Shown piece after piece: positions 29,201 through 41,800 of a stretch of 64,000 nt of DNA. This stretch comes from Schistosoma mansoni (taxonomy: Eukaryota; Platyhelminthes; Trematoda; Strigeidida; Schistosomatidae). Within the stretch, counting starts at the first letter, position 1. Each line of letters begins with the position of its first letter. Below the pieces are notes generated by a model that was not told where the DNA came from, did not search any database, and saw only the letters and a program-made list of their open reading frames with translations. The position numbers and the translations under genes were made by a program. Location: positions 8,858,657 to 8,922,656 of the forward strand of contig NC_031499.1 in assembly GCF_000237925.1 (NCBI RefSeq), in the 5' to 3' direction.

Positions 29201-32200
29201 TCATCATTCCTACTTCCGAAAGTAATTTTCTATCATTGACTGCTACCACCTTAGAAAGAAGTTAATTGAAAAAAGGTCGAATAAATCCAAGTATGGCATC
29301 AGTTATAAAGGCGTTTAAGGTGAAAGGTGGTGAGTTCGCGTCTCAATATAAATATCGACACTGAGATGCAGGTGTATCGCTAGTTGACGAGTTCCAGATG
29401 AGACATAATGCCCATCCCTACTTGTACTTCTAGCCACATACCAGATATTTCATATATTATCGTTGAATTACTATTATCACTTGTCACTTCAATGCTCACA
29501 GGTTTTCAGTGGTGGTCTAACATTCATAGATTCATGATCTCAATCAGTTTTTTTTTCAACTAATTATTTTAAAACATTTCTTCCTTTAGGTTTTTAATTG
29601 GTTATTATCAAATGGTCTTACTGATACGGTGATGTTATTAAATTCAGCGCATTTTGAAGCATATCTACGTTCAAGACTGCGTCAAACACCAGATGATGCT
29701 AATTTACGTTGTCTTTTATGGCGTTTATTGGAACGTCGTGGTGCACGTTTAGAAGCAGCTCAAGTGTTGGAACATTTAGCTGTTACACCATGTCATCAAT
29801 TAACTTTAGAGGATAGATTAGATTTTGCTGCACGTGCTATTGTCGCTGTCAAAGCACTTCCAGGTTAATAAATTTGATTGATTTACATATATAGTTTTAT
29901 TAGTTTATTAGTTCTTCATTTCATCATTACTGTGATATGTGATGTTTGAATCTTTTTTATTTACATTACATAATCATTTCACTTTCCAAGTTTTTTAAAC
30001 ATTCATTTAGAGTAAATAGATAATCAAGTACATTATCAGAAGGGGTTTGGTGGATATTTTAGTAATTTTATAGAGTTAAGATCATGAGTCAATTTAAGCT
30101 AGACCACCATCGAAAACCTGGATGCGCACTGCTGAGGAGTCCCATAATAGGACGAAACGGCCGTCCAGTGCTTCCAGGTATTCGATGGTGGTCTAGCTTC
30201 AGTTGATTCATGATCTCAACTCTAGAAAATCAAGTACATGTTCCAATTAATCAGTTAGTCAAGATCAACTTGGAGTCTGGTTTGTATATACATTTTTTTA
30301 TATATCATATTAACAATATGAGATGAATTTAAAATTGTGTATAATGGAGGAGTTGAAATAATGCAGTTGCACTTATGATGATAAAGGCTAAGTGTTGAAA
30401 ATATGGTTCAAATAGACAGAGTGAAGTGGTATGAATGAAGGAATAATGGAACTCAATATTTAGAGGGAGAAAATATAGTGAATGCATCTACACCATTGTG
30501 ATCGATTTTGAGCTATGTTACTCAAAGTCTGCAATCACCCATCATGGTTATGTTGCGGCCCCCATCCAGGTAGTGGGCGTCTGTTAAAATGCTTTATACC
30601 GTTATGATGGGTAATGTCCGTGATCTGATTTTGATACACAGCGTGTTACGTGCCGACTCCCAAAAGAGACTACTTGAGAGAAAAGACAAGAGTGAAAGAG
30701 AAAATTTATTGGGCTACCGACTAATATGCACAAATACTTCTTTATATATTCATTCAGGTCATTTCTAGTTGCTTTCAAGTGACCTCATTTGGATACTTCT
30801 GATTAGCTTACTATATCACCTTTCACTCCTAAGAAAGAAACTTGTGACTATCACTTAGTTCTAATAGTTCGAATTCTTCTATTTTTAGTTCTAAAATCGA
30901 CAATTGATCATTTTCTTTTGACAAATTATGCATTTTGCTGAATGGATTACCTTGATATTCCCATCGGTCTAAGACACTTTTTCATAACAAAAATTGAATT
31001 GAATTCTAATATACTCAAAAGAGACTTGATAATTTGTAGATCTTAATATGAACAATAAGAAAATTCAAACTCTCACGAATACCGTTATAACTCCCCCTTT
31101 GGATGCATAAACGGAAGGCCATTAAGATTCAGGAATTCAGTTGATAACGAATTAAGCGTTTGAGGTGAAAGACTCTTGGTTTGAGTCACAATGTAGTCAT
31201 CAACACTTTCGAGTCTCAGATAGGATGACATGTGTTCTTATATTCTGACCAACTCTGTTTTACCTACAACTTATAATATTGCTTTACTGATCTTTCATTT
31301 CCTTTCTCTTTTTACAAATATATTATGATTTCCTAATATAAAGCTTCTCAACAAGATTTAGACTATTTAAGAGATCTGGAAGTTCGCTTAGAACTAGCAC
31401 AGTTACAACAAATGTTAACAAATGAATTAAAACAATTAAAGAAACAATTAAGCTATCAACCAAAACGACATCAAGACAAACAGACACCAGGATCCCCGCC
31501 ATCATCATCACCCTCATCAATAACACGTGGCAGTAGTCATATCTCACTTCTATCAACAACTATAAATGATGATATTGACGAAGCGTTAGGACAGTTAACT
31601 CATGGACCATTATTAAGTGTCACTGAAATGTTTGCTAATTATGCTGATCGATTTGGTTTACATGAATCAAAATTGTTTTTATTATGGGCTAGTGGTTCAC
31701 AGGTAAGTGATAAATGTGTTTACTTTTCGTGCTTACTTTTATTGTATAATAGAGATGATTTACAGGTAAGGTGGATCCTTTCATGTTGTGAGTATCCTTA
31801 TTATTATTATTTTTATTTGAACGCATAAATATTGGTACAAAGGGGCACCGAATACATATGCGCCGCACAAATCTCATTTGATTTGTGTGAGGGCTGTGAT
31901 ACTGCACAGGTGCCCGAACCGAAACAGATGGTTTTCATAGGGGTCTAACCCACAAGGCTGTGGAGCATCGTGAAGAGATGCAGTCCCATGGTAGCCGAGG
32001 ACCAACGATTGATTCATACTCCATTTGTTCCCTCAGGATACCGGAGCCCATGTGCACCATTGGTTTGAAATGAAGGTTTTCCAACTCCCTTAGGTGGACT
32101 CGCCTTGTCCACCAACCCGGTTAAAGCGCCGGACATTTGATTTTCGTCCTCTAAATTGCATAAACAACACCTACGCTACGAAAAGGCAGTGAGTAGGACT

Positions 32201-35200
32201 TCCCTGGCAGAGGCTATATGCGCGTGGCCATGTGAGAGCATTTGGAGAGGGAGAGCGGACTCTCGACCGTACCAGGGCATTTGGTGGCTGTGAGTATCCT
32301 TAGAGTAGACATTTTAATTTGCAGCTTTTACTGTTATTTTATGAATAATATTCAAATCACTACTAGTCGCTGGTTATAGTTTCACTCTTTCCAGTTTAGA
32401 CAAGCAGTGAATATCACTAACCCTTTCACATATGGAATGTGATTTAAGGTCCAGAACACGAATCTGTGCTTAGGGAAGTATGTAATATCATCATCATTAT
32501 TCATGATGTTATCCAGAACGACAATTGGATTGATAGTACCTACTACTATTATTGACTAAGTAGTAAATTGACTTCATTATATTGATTGTCGTAAAATGAT
32601 GAAAAATAATTCAATAAACGTTAGATGAATCTGCTACCATTATTCTATTGTTCACTCTCAATTTCATTCAAACAATGAATTTCCTAAAAATAGAAGTGTA
32701 AGTGATTTCTCACAATGGTGTTTGTATTCTGTTCTGGTACTCGGCATCTAAGAACCAGAGTAATAACGTAATCAGTATTACTCTTATAAACTTATTTGTC
32801 AAAGTTAAAACCATGAGTCAATTAAAGCTAGACCACCATGGAAAACCTGGAAACACTGGGCGACCGTTTCGTCCCATTATGGGACTCCTCAGCAGTGCTC
32901 ATCCACGATCCCACACTCTCGAGATTCGACCCCAGGACTCATGGTTTCAACTTTGAAAATACTGAAATCTCCACAAAATCCTCTTCTGACTTATTTGTCT
33001 TTCATTATGAGTGTATCTATTGACTAGTAAAGCACACTCATTATACATTATGAAATTAAGTTCACATTATATGTCATGGAGAAAATAAGGTGTGGATTTC
33101 CGGTTGTATGTAATTTATCACTATCCTTAGATAACAGTAACCTAGTCATTAGTTTAAGTTCAGTCATTCAAGAATTGCTTCTAAATCTTGTCAATTAATT
33201 GCTTTTTGAGCTACGGAGATAATCGGTTGAGTTAAACGAAATCAAACGGGTTGATTTTAAAGACAATTGATGTATCTGCATATCTTAGCAAAGAATAAAA
33301 TGAAAAGAATAAATTTGAAACTAAATATAAAAGCTACATAGCTGTCAATGTTCTTTCCATATAGTTGCGTGTATAAGGCTTTTAAGTGAACGCTACTGAA
33401 TTTCGCCTCTCAATGACAGACACTGCCACAGAATCTCGCGATCAACAAAGTAGAACGCCACTTTTAGGTCAAGGAACAGAAATAAAGTTGGAAGTTGAAA
33501 AGTGTATCTATGTTCCATATTCTGTTAAAGGGTGAATATTTGGTCTATACATCCATGTCCAGGTCTGAAACTAGCCTAGTTTTCTTGGGTTCGCTCTTCA
33601 CAAGTTCTAGTTAGATTCGAAAGTATTATTGAGACTAATGTCTTAGACATTATATTAATGAACACATTGGTAAAGATTCATTTAATCATTAATTTTCCAT
33701 GAGATTTCGAGTTTTATAATTGTCTTATACTATGTTTCAAAAAGCTCGTTTGGTTTTTGCCAACTTACATCACCTATGGCGAAGACGAGATATCCGTCTA
33801 TGAATTAAGGGACGAGTATACTGCGCAGCAGTTCGTTCTGTTCTACTTTATGGCTGTGAAAAGTGGCCATTAAGAGTAGAAGATACTCGTAGGTTACTAG
33901 TATTTGACCACAGATGCCTTAGAAATATTGCTCGCATCTGCTGGGATCACCGGGTAAGTAATAGTGAGGTTAGACACAGGGTATTAGGAAATTATAGTAA
34001 ATCAGTTGATGAGGTGATGAATCTTCATCGACTGAGATGGTTGGGCCACGTGTTACGTATGCCTGAGCACCGATTACCACGACGCTCTATGATGACTAGT
34101 GTAGGGGATGGTTGGAAGGGAGTTAGGAGCGGCCAAACCAAAACGTGGCATCAGAGCATGAAGTCACTAACTTCTGGTTTGAGCCATGTTGGTAGATGCA
34201 GACTACTTGGTTGGGGTCCGCGTGACTATCGTAACCAGTGGTCGAAGACTGGGTGACATGGTTGAGAATCGATCACAATGGTGTAGGTGTATACACTCTT
34301 TATCTTCCCCCCTTGAACCTTGAGATTAAAATTGCTTCATATCTTTCTTTCTTTCTTCCTGTACTATATCCTTGTATACAACCTATCTTTTATATATTAC
34401 CATCACTAAATTAACTACTTCTATGAATTCGGTGTTCATGTTGTTGTGCTAATGAGGTATGGCACCTTGGACCGATGTATATATGTGCCTGGTCCTACAT
34501 TGTAGCTGACTGACTATGTTTTCTTAATGAATTCATTTTCCTCCTCTCAATTCATGTATCCTATGGGTAAAATTTTCTACTATTACCACTGAGACTGTTA
34601 CTAGTAACTTTACATCCCTCTATTGTAGCAGTTTCTGACTAACTCTACTTTTCATACAAGTCGATTGTTTTTCTTTGTAATTAGATTTAATCGTAAATTA
34701 GTCGGTTAAATCTCTTTATATTCACTGATATATAGAGTATGTAGCTATATTTTCATTATAATTCATCTGATATTCAAAGTGATACAGTTGTTATGTCTAC
34801 TACTCTAGGATTCGTCTTGACATTTTTATCTCTCTATGCCGATAGGGTATGGTAATTTGATATTCCAAATAGGTTAATCAAAATTCATTTTCTAAAGTAG
34901 AACAAAAAAACACACCGTTCTAGTTACCTACTACTTCGGGTATATATGTAATTCTTTTTTTTTGTGTTATAAAGGATTCTGCATTAATCAAAGCAATTTG
35001 GCGTGATCTTCTACGTAAAATACTTAATCAACCATCCATTGATACTACTACTACTACTCAAAGTCCATTGAAGCGTTCACCTTCAATGTTTACTCCATAT
35101 ACTAAACCACAAGATATTAAAACAACAAATCGTTCATCTACATTACAATTAATTGAATTAACATTACAAGATTGTTTATCACGTTTTGGTAGTCGTTTTT

Positions 35201-38200
35201 TGGATAATCCAAGTACAAATCATTTAAGATGTTCTATTTATTTCCCTTTAAGTAAGTTTCATTTGTATTCTGTTGTAGTAAAATGTGTATTGTTTTTTTT
35301 TACTGAACCGATCTGTACACAGTATCAGTTAAGCAAACACTACTGTAAATGTGTGTACTCTTCTACTATTTAGTTTTTAGTCGAACAGTTTGGTTCGTCC
35401 CATTCTTCGCAATCTGAAAGACAATTAAGAGTTAACAATATATATTATTTATTTATTTATTTAATCACATATATATTGGTACAAAGGGCACCGGATACAT
35501 ATGCGCCACACAAAATAATGAAAATGGGAGAAGGAAGAAGATGCGTATATATAAAAGAAGGAAAAAAAAAGGAGAAGAGTAGTGATGGGAGGGGAACTGA
35601 ATGTACAACCAGAAGAGCTCTCTCAGTTAGGATAGTTATAGCCACTCTTTATGAAGAAAGTAGAAGAAGGTTACAGCAGGACCGCCACTGGCTTCTATTC
35701 TGAGCCATATCTGATAACGTCTCTAGCCACTGTGTTGCACTATCTCTCGGACCCCAGCCAGGGAGTCGTGAAGGACCAACAGAAGCTAGCCCTTTGCAGC
35801 TTTCTTTCATGCCACGACACCATGTCATACACTGACCTCCTCTCCGCTTTTTCCAACCAGTCCCAGAGTCGGCAAATAATTCACGACGTGGAAGTCTCTG
35901 GGACGACATTCGTAAAACATGTCCAAGCCACCGAAGTCGGTGTTTCAAGATGGTGACACCAATTGAATTATCATCTCGGCGCCCGAACACACGATGCCGA
36001 ACCTCTGCATTACTAACATGGTGTTGCCACTGAATGTCAGCAATCCTTCGGAGACAACGATGATCGAACACAGAGAGACGTCTAACATCCTCAACTCGTA
36101 GAGGCTAGGTTTCACAAGCATAGAGCAAAACTGCTCTCACCGATGCGTTGTAGATCCGACCTTTTACAGCCAGACTAACATCACGAAGGCGCCAAAGATG
36201 GCCCAGATTGGCATAAGCCGCTCTGGCTTTCATTATACGTGCACCAATCTCATCACTCACGCCACCACCAGCACTTATATAGCTACCTAGATACACGAAC
36301 TTCTCAACTACTTCGATCTCCTCACCATCCAGGGTGAGTACAGGATTAGAATCCTGCCAGTCTTTTAGGAGTACTTTGCACTTGGAGGGTGCAAAGCACA
36401 TGCCGTACCTGCGGACACTGATTGCCAACTGATTAAGTGCGGATTGCATGCCTTGGGCATTATCGCACAGTAAGACAATATCATCCGCATACTCGAGATC
36501 GAGAAGTCGTTCTCCAGGCAACATATCCACACCGTCATTACTTACATCCATCAGAGCTGTTCCCAGGATGTCGTCGTTGGCAAAGTTGAAGAGGAATGGT
36601 GAGGTTGGGCAACCCTGCCTAACCCCACTGCTCGAATGGAACAAGGGAGAAAGGTGGTTGTATGCCCTCACTCTGCCTGAGGTGTTCGTATACAGGGCCT
36701 TTAAGATGTTAATGAACTTCTCAGGCACACCCTTCTTCAATAGACAATCCCAGAGAACAGTCCTGTCCAACGAATCGAAGGCAGCCCTGATATCAAGAAA
36801 CACTACGATTGTTGGCCTGCGATAAGTATGACGGTGTTCTAACATTTGGCGGAGGGTGAACGAAAACCAGCCTGCTCCTCGCGAGTCAATCGTTCTCGGG
36901 TTTTAAACAACCTACGAAGAATGATAGAAGCCAATAGTTTGGACGCAATCGAAAGTAGACTTATCCCCCGATAGTTATTACAGGAACAACGTGAACCCTT
37001 TTTAAAGATAGGGACGACTATTGACTCATTCCATGATGTTGGAACACTTTCTTGCTCCCAAACCTTTGCAAACAACACCGTCAGTTCCTTAGCCAGAAAG
37101 TCACCACCATCTTTAAAAAGAGCCGGAGGTAAGTCATCTGGGCCAGGTGATTTGTAACGTTTCAAGAGTTGGAGTTCCTTGCGGACTTCCGCCTCGTTTG
37201 GTGGATCAGTCATCACCGGCCATGGGGGGCAGGACAAACTGGTTGATGTTGCCGGAGCAGCAGGCCAGTTGAACTGCCCTTCGAAAAATTCCGCCCATCG
37301 TCCAAGACGTCGAGAGATGTTAGTGATTGGCATCCCATCATCCTCGTAGATTGTTTCACTCACACCAGACTTCTTGCTGCCAGTGGCTCGGATGAGTTGG
37401 AAGAGCTTCCGGCAGTTATCAGATGCAGCTGCTGCTTCCATCTCATTAGCACGCTCCGACCACCAGGCTTCTCGGTCCTTACGCAAGCTTTGCCCAATTT
37501 CATTACGTAACAGCCTTCGTTTGTGGTCAAACTCACGGTCACCCGGAGTAGACCGACGGGCTTCCATCAGTTGTAAGGAGCCAGAAGAAACCCAGTGCTT
37601 ATAAGCGGGACGTTTCGCGAAGCCGCAAGCGGCTTTACTCGCCATTTTCATGGCGTCGTGAAGATGCAGCCAATGCTCATCTTTACTTTTCGGTGGGATG
37701 GTAGCTAGCCTAGAAGCTAGCTCCGCTCGATACTTACTTGCAACAGAAGTTGCAGCCAGTTTACTAACATCGATCCGTTGGTGGTGGTCAATCCTTCGGC
37801 CACTGAAAAGTAAGGTGAGATTGGCGCAGACCAGGGCATGATCAGACTCCAGATAAGTACTCCAAAAGGAGCGGCAGTCTTGTACACAGCCACGCCAGCG
37901 GTAGCTGATCGCGATGTGATCAATCTGAGTCCAGGCTTGGGATGCAGAGGGAGGACGCCAGGTGGCACACCGGCGATGACTGTGCCGGAAGTTAGTGCTG
38001 ACCAGAAACAGGTTGTGGTCTGTGCACAGTTGCAACAAACGGTCCCCGTTATATGTCCTGCGACCAACAAGTCCCCATCGGCCACCTAGACGACTCTCTT
38101 CTGTGCCTAGACGCCCGACCTGTGCATTCAAGTCTCCGGCTAGTACTACAATATCTGTCGAACGCGCTTTCTGGAGAAGAACTGTTAACTGATGGTAAAA

Positions 38201-38804
38201 CTCATCCTTGATTGCATCCGAGCTGCAATCTGTCGGGGCATAGGCGGAGATGACGAAAAGACACCGTTTCTCACGCCGGTTTCTTCTCACTTTGATGGAA
38301 CTTTCTACTCTAACAGCACATAACCGACTGTTAATGGGGATCCAATCGATTAGTGCTGCCTCAGCTCTAGCGCTTAGTGCGACACCAACGCCAGCAAGAC
38401 CAGACGAAGATGCCACAGGGTCCCCGGATAAGCGCACGTGAAACAAGCTTTTCGAGGCGACAGATGGAGAGCGGATTTGTAGTACTTCACTAGAGTCTTG
38501 AATACGGGTCTCGGATAGACAACAAACGTCAACATTAAGACCTTCCAAAGACATAGCCAGCCCTATCTGTTGTCTGATCTGCATTGGTGTGCGAACGTTG
38601 AAGGAAGCCAGCTTGAACGGCGTACGTGGTTTCAGAAAGACTGCTTCAGTATTCATAATCGGTGGAAGCATTCACTTTCAACCAGACGGTGACTGGAGAT
38701 CGTTTAGATAGGACAGATTTTCCACCAAGAGCGAGCTGATGCATAAGTTGAAGAGTAAGGTTACACAAATTGGGGATAAAAGGGGGTGAGTTAGCGATAT
38801 GGTA

Positions 38805-38844
<40 letters not shown>

Positions 38845-41800
38845 GTAATAATATAATAATAGTGTAAATTGTCTTGCTTCTAATATGAGCGAGAATAGTA
38901 TCGCTAATATGAGCGAGAATAGTATCGTCAATAAAATTCATCATTTCATTTATTTGTGTGTGGGCTGTGATACTGCCCGGGTGCCCAAACCGAAGCAGGT
39001 GGTTTTCTTAGGGGGCCACCCCCCGAGCCTTTGACCTAAAGGTCTGATCCACAAGGCAGTGGAGCATCGTGAGGAGATGCAGTCCCATGGTAGCCGGTGA
39101 TCAGCGATTGATTCGTACGCCATTTGTTCCCTCAGGATACTGGAGCCCATGTGCACCATTGGTTTGGAATCAGGGTTTTCCAACTCCCCTAGGTGGACCC
39201 TCCGTGTCCACCAACCCGGTTAAAGCGCCGGACATTCGCTTTTCGTCCTCTCAATTTCGTAAACAACACCGGTGTCACGAGAAGGCAGTGAGTAGGACTT
39301 CCCTGTCAGAGGCTATATTTTCGCTGGCCATGTGAGAGCATTTGGAGAGGGAGAGTGGACTCTCCCCACTCTCGGCCGTACCAGGGCATTTGGGGGCAAT
39401 ATATATTGCATATTCGTCGGTTACTAGTATTCAGTCATGGGTAACCTTGAAGCATTCCTCGTGTATTTTAAAACCATTAAGTTGACGATTTCAAGGTTCG
39501 ACGCACAGTGCGATGGAATGGTGGAAAATCGTTTGACAAGGGAGTGGATTTTTAGAGATTGAGATGGTTAAAACATCCCTTACGTATTCCCATCCACCAA
39601 CTACCTCGACACGCACTGATGATTGATGTTATGGATAAGTTGGGAGAAAAGCTAGGGAGTGACTGAATTAAGACGAGGCGTCAATATATGATGATACTGA
39701 CCTGTGAACTGATTCATGGAGGTAGGTCCAGACTAGGTGGTTGGGGTCGGAGTGATTATTGTAACCAGTAGTCATAGACTTTGGATGACATGAATCAAAA
39801 TCGTTGGCGATTACGGAGGTGCAATCACTCTTTGTCTTTCCGTTGATTCCAAGTTTCTCAATTCTTTATGGAATTCTTTTATTTACCTAGTCGACATATT
39901 TTCCGGGAATTTCATCTGGGATGCATAATCTTTTCTGTTACCAGTGGTACAGTTGTTATCTCTACTACTCTGAGATTCGGCTTGACAGTTTTATCTCGCT
40001 GTGCCAATGGGGTATGGTAATTTGAACCAATATACACATTCAGTTTTGAATCCAATTAAAGGATATGATAGTCAGCACTCTATGGGGTAACATGAAATAC
40101 TCAAATGATCAAGTATGGATCAAAGTCTTTCTTGTTCATTCTTACGTCAATATTGTTAAGTAATCTTGTCTAATGTTCCATTTTTTATGAAATGCTTCGT
40201 ACAAAGATGTCACTATTTAGTGAAAATGACAAGGACGGTTACAATTTCTTATTTCAATCCAGATTTCATTATAAATGATAAAGTTATAGGAATTCCTGTT
40301 TCAGTTATTTAAGATTTATGTACATGAACCTTTCTGTTTGAAATGCTGATTAGTGTTGATGACAGATGAAAGAAAGTTAGGTAGCGGTCAAACCAAAACA
40401 TAGCATTGGTCCTTGTAGTCACTAACTTCTAGTCTGAGCCATGTTGGTAGATGCAGACTATTTGGTTAGGGTCCGCGTAACTATCGTAACCAATGCTTAG
40501 AGATTCTGGGTGACAACTCAGAATCAATCACAATAGTATAGGTGTAAACACTCTTTGTCTTCCCATGAATTATGAGATTAAATTTACTTTATACCTTTCT
40601 TCCAACGAACTAATTCTTTCTCCCTGTATCATATCTCTCTATATACAAACGTTTTTTATGGACATAACAACCATTGAAGTAACTACCTCTATGAATTTGG
40701 TGTTCATCTTATCGTGCTAATGAAGTATGACAACTTGGACGGATGCATATATGTGTTATGAATTTAAAAAAAATAAAGATTAGTTTTATCACGTGAATTA
40801 TCCACCAATCGGAATACGACTTTTCTAGTCAATACTGTGCCAATCAATGACGTTCTACCAGTATGAGTAGTTTAGCGTCCTTATTGGTCCTTTGTCCGCC
40901 TAGCCCTTCCACTTGAGTCCAGAACACCAATTACAGCTTTTGATATGCGAATCTACGCGAATCATTTATTTCATGTATACTCTGTTTATATACTAGACAG
41001 ACAGACCACATCACACCATAAAATAGAAAATAATATTTGTACAAGATGAAGCCAAATGTGACTGTGAACATGGGAGACAATAATCAATAAACTGAATATA
41101 ATTTAGGAACAGTAAATTGTATAATAATAATTCACAGATCAAGATGAAGCTTATAATATGATGAATATAGATATACATAATCTAATTACTCAATCTTTAA
41201 AGAATAAGAATATATATAGAATAATAGTCCAATAATAGGCTTCGGGAGTTACCCATACTTATGTCTTTGCTAGGATATAACTATATGTATTTGATCCTAC
41301 GTTGTAGATGACTGACTGATCTTCCTGTTTTCAAATGAATAAACTGTTTTTGTACCCGAAAATAATGAAGTTTTAAGATTGAAAAAAAAGGTTCCCATGT
41401 TATTGCAAATATTTATTGGTTCTTTAAACTAGTGAAATAAATTTGAAAAGAGAAAAAAGATAGAGACATGAAGAACTCAGAAGATTAGGGTTTGGGAGAA
41501 CACAATGCCAATTCTTATCTTCTGAATTCTTCATGTCTCTATCTTTTTTCTCTCTCCAAATTTATTTCACTGGATTATACTCCTTTGAATAACATCTTTA
41601 AAGCTTAATCTGTCCGATTACTGTTTATACTCTTACCATTTCTACCACTATGGGATTTGAATTGACAACTACATCTCTGTGTTAATGTGATATGGCAACT
41701 CGAACTCATGTACGTGCGTACAAAGTTCTACATTGTGTCTGAATGATTCCTATTGACTCATTATTAACTGTGTATGGGGCATCAGGACAGTAACATCTAT

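Noticed and set aside
30645-31092. Possible further LTR starting TGTTACGTGCC
   Set aside because: I could not see a matching end, duplications or a second copy, so it is not listed.
37374-38441. Several + strand ORFs of 60-120 residues
   Set aside because: They are shadows of the LINE endonuclease-RT frame on the other strand.
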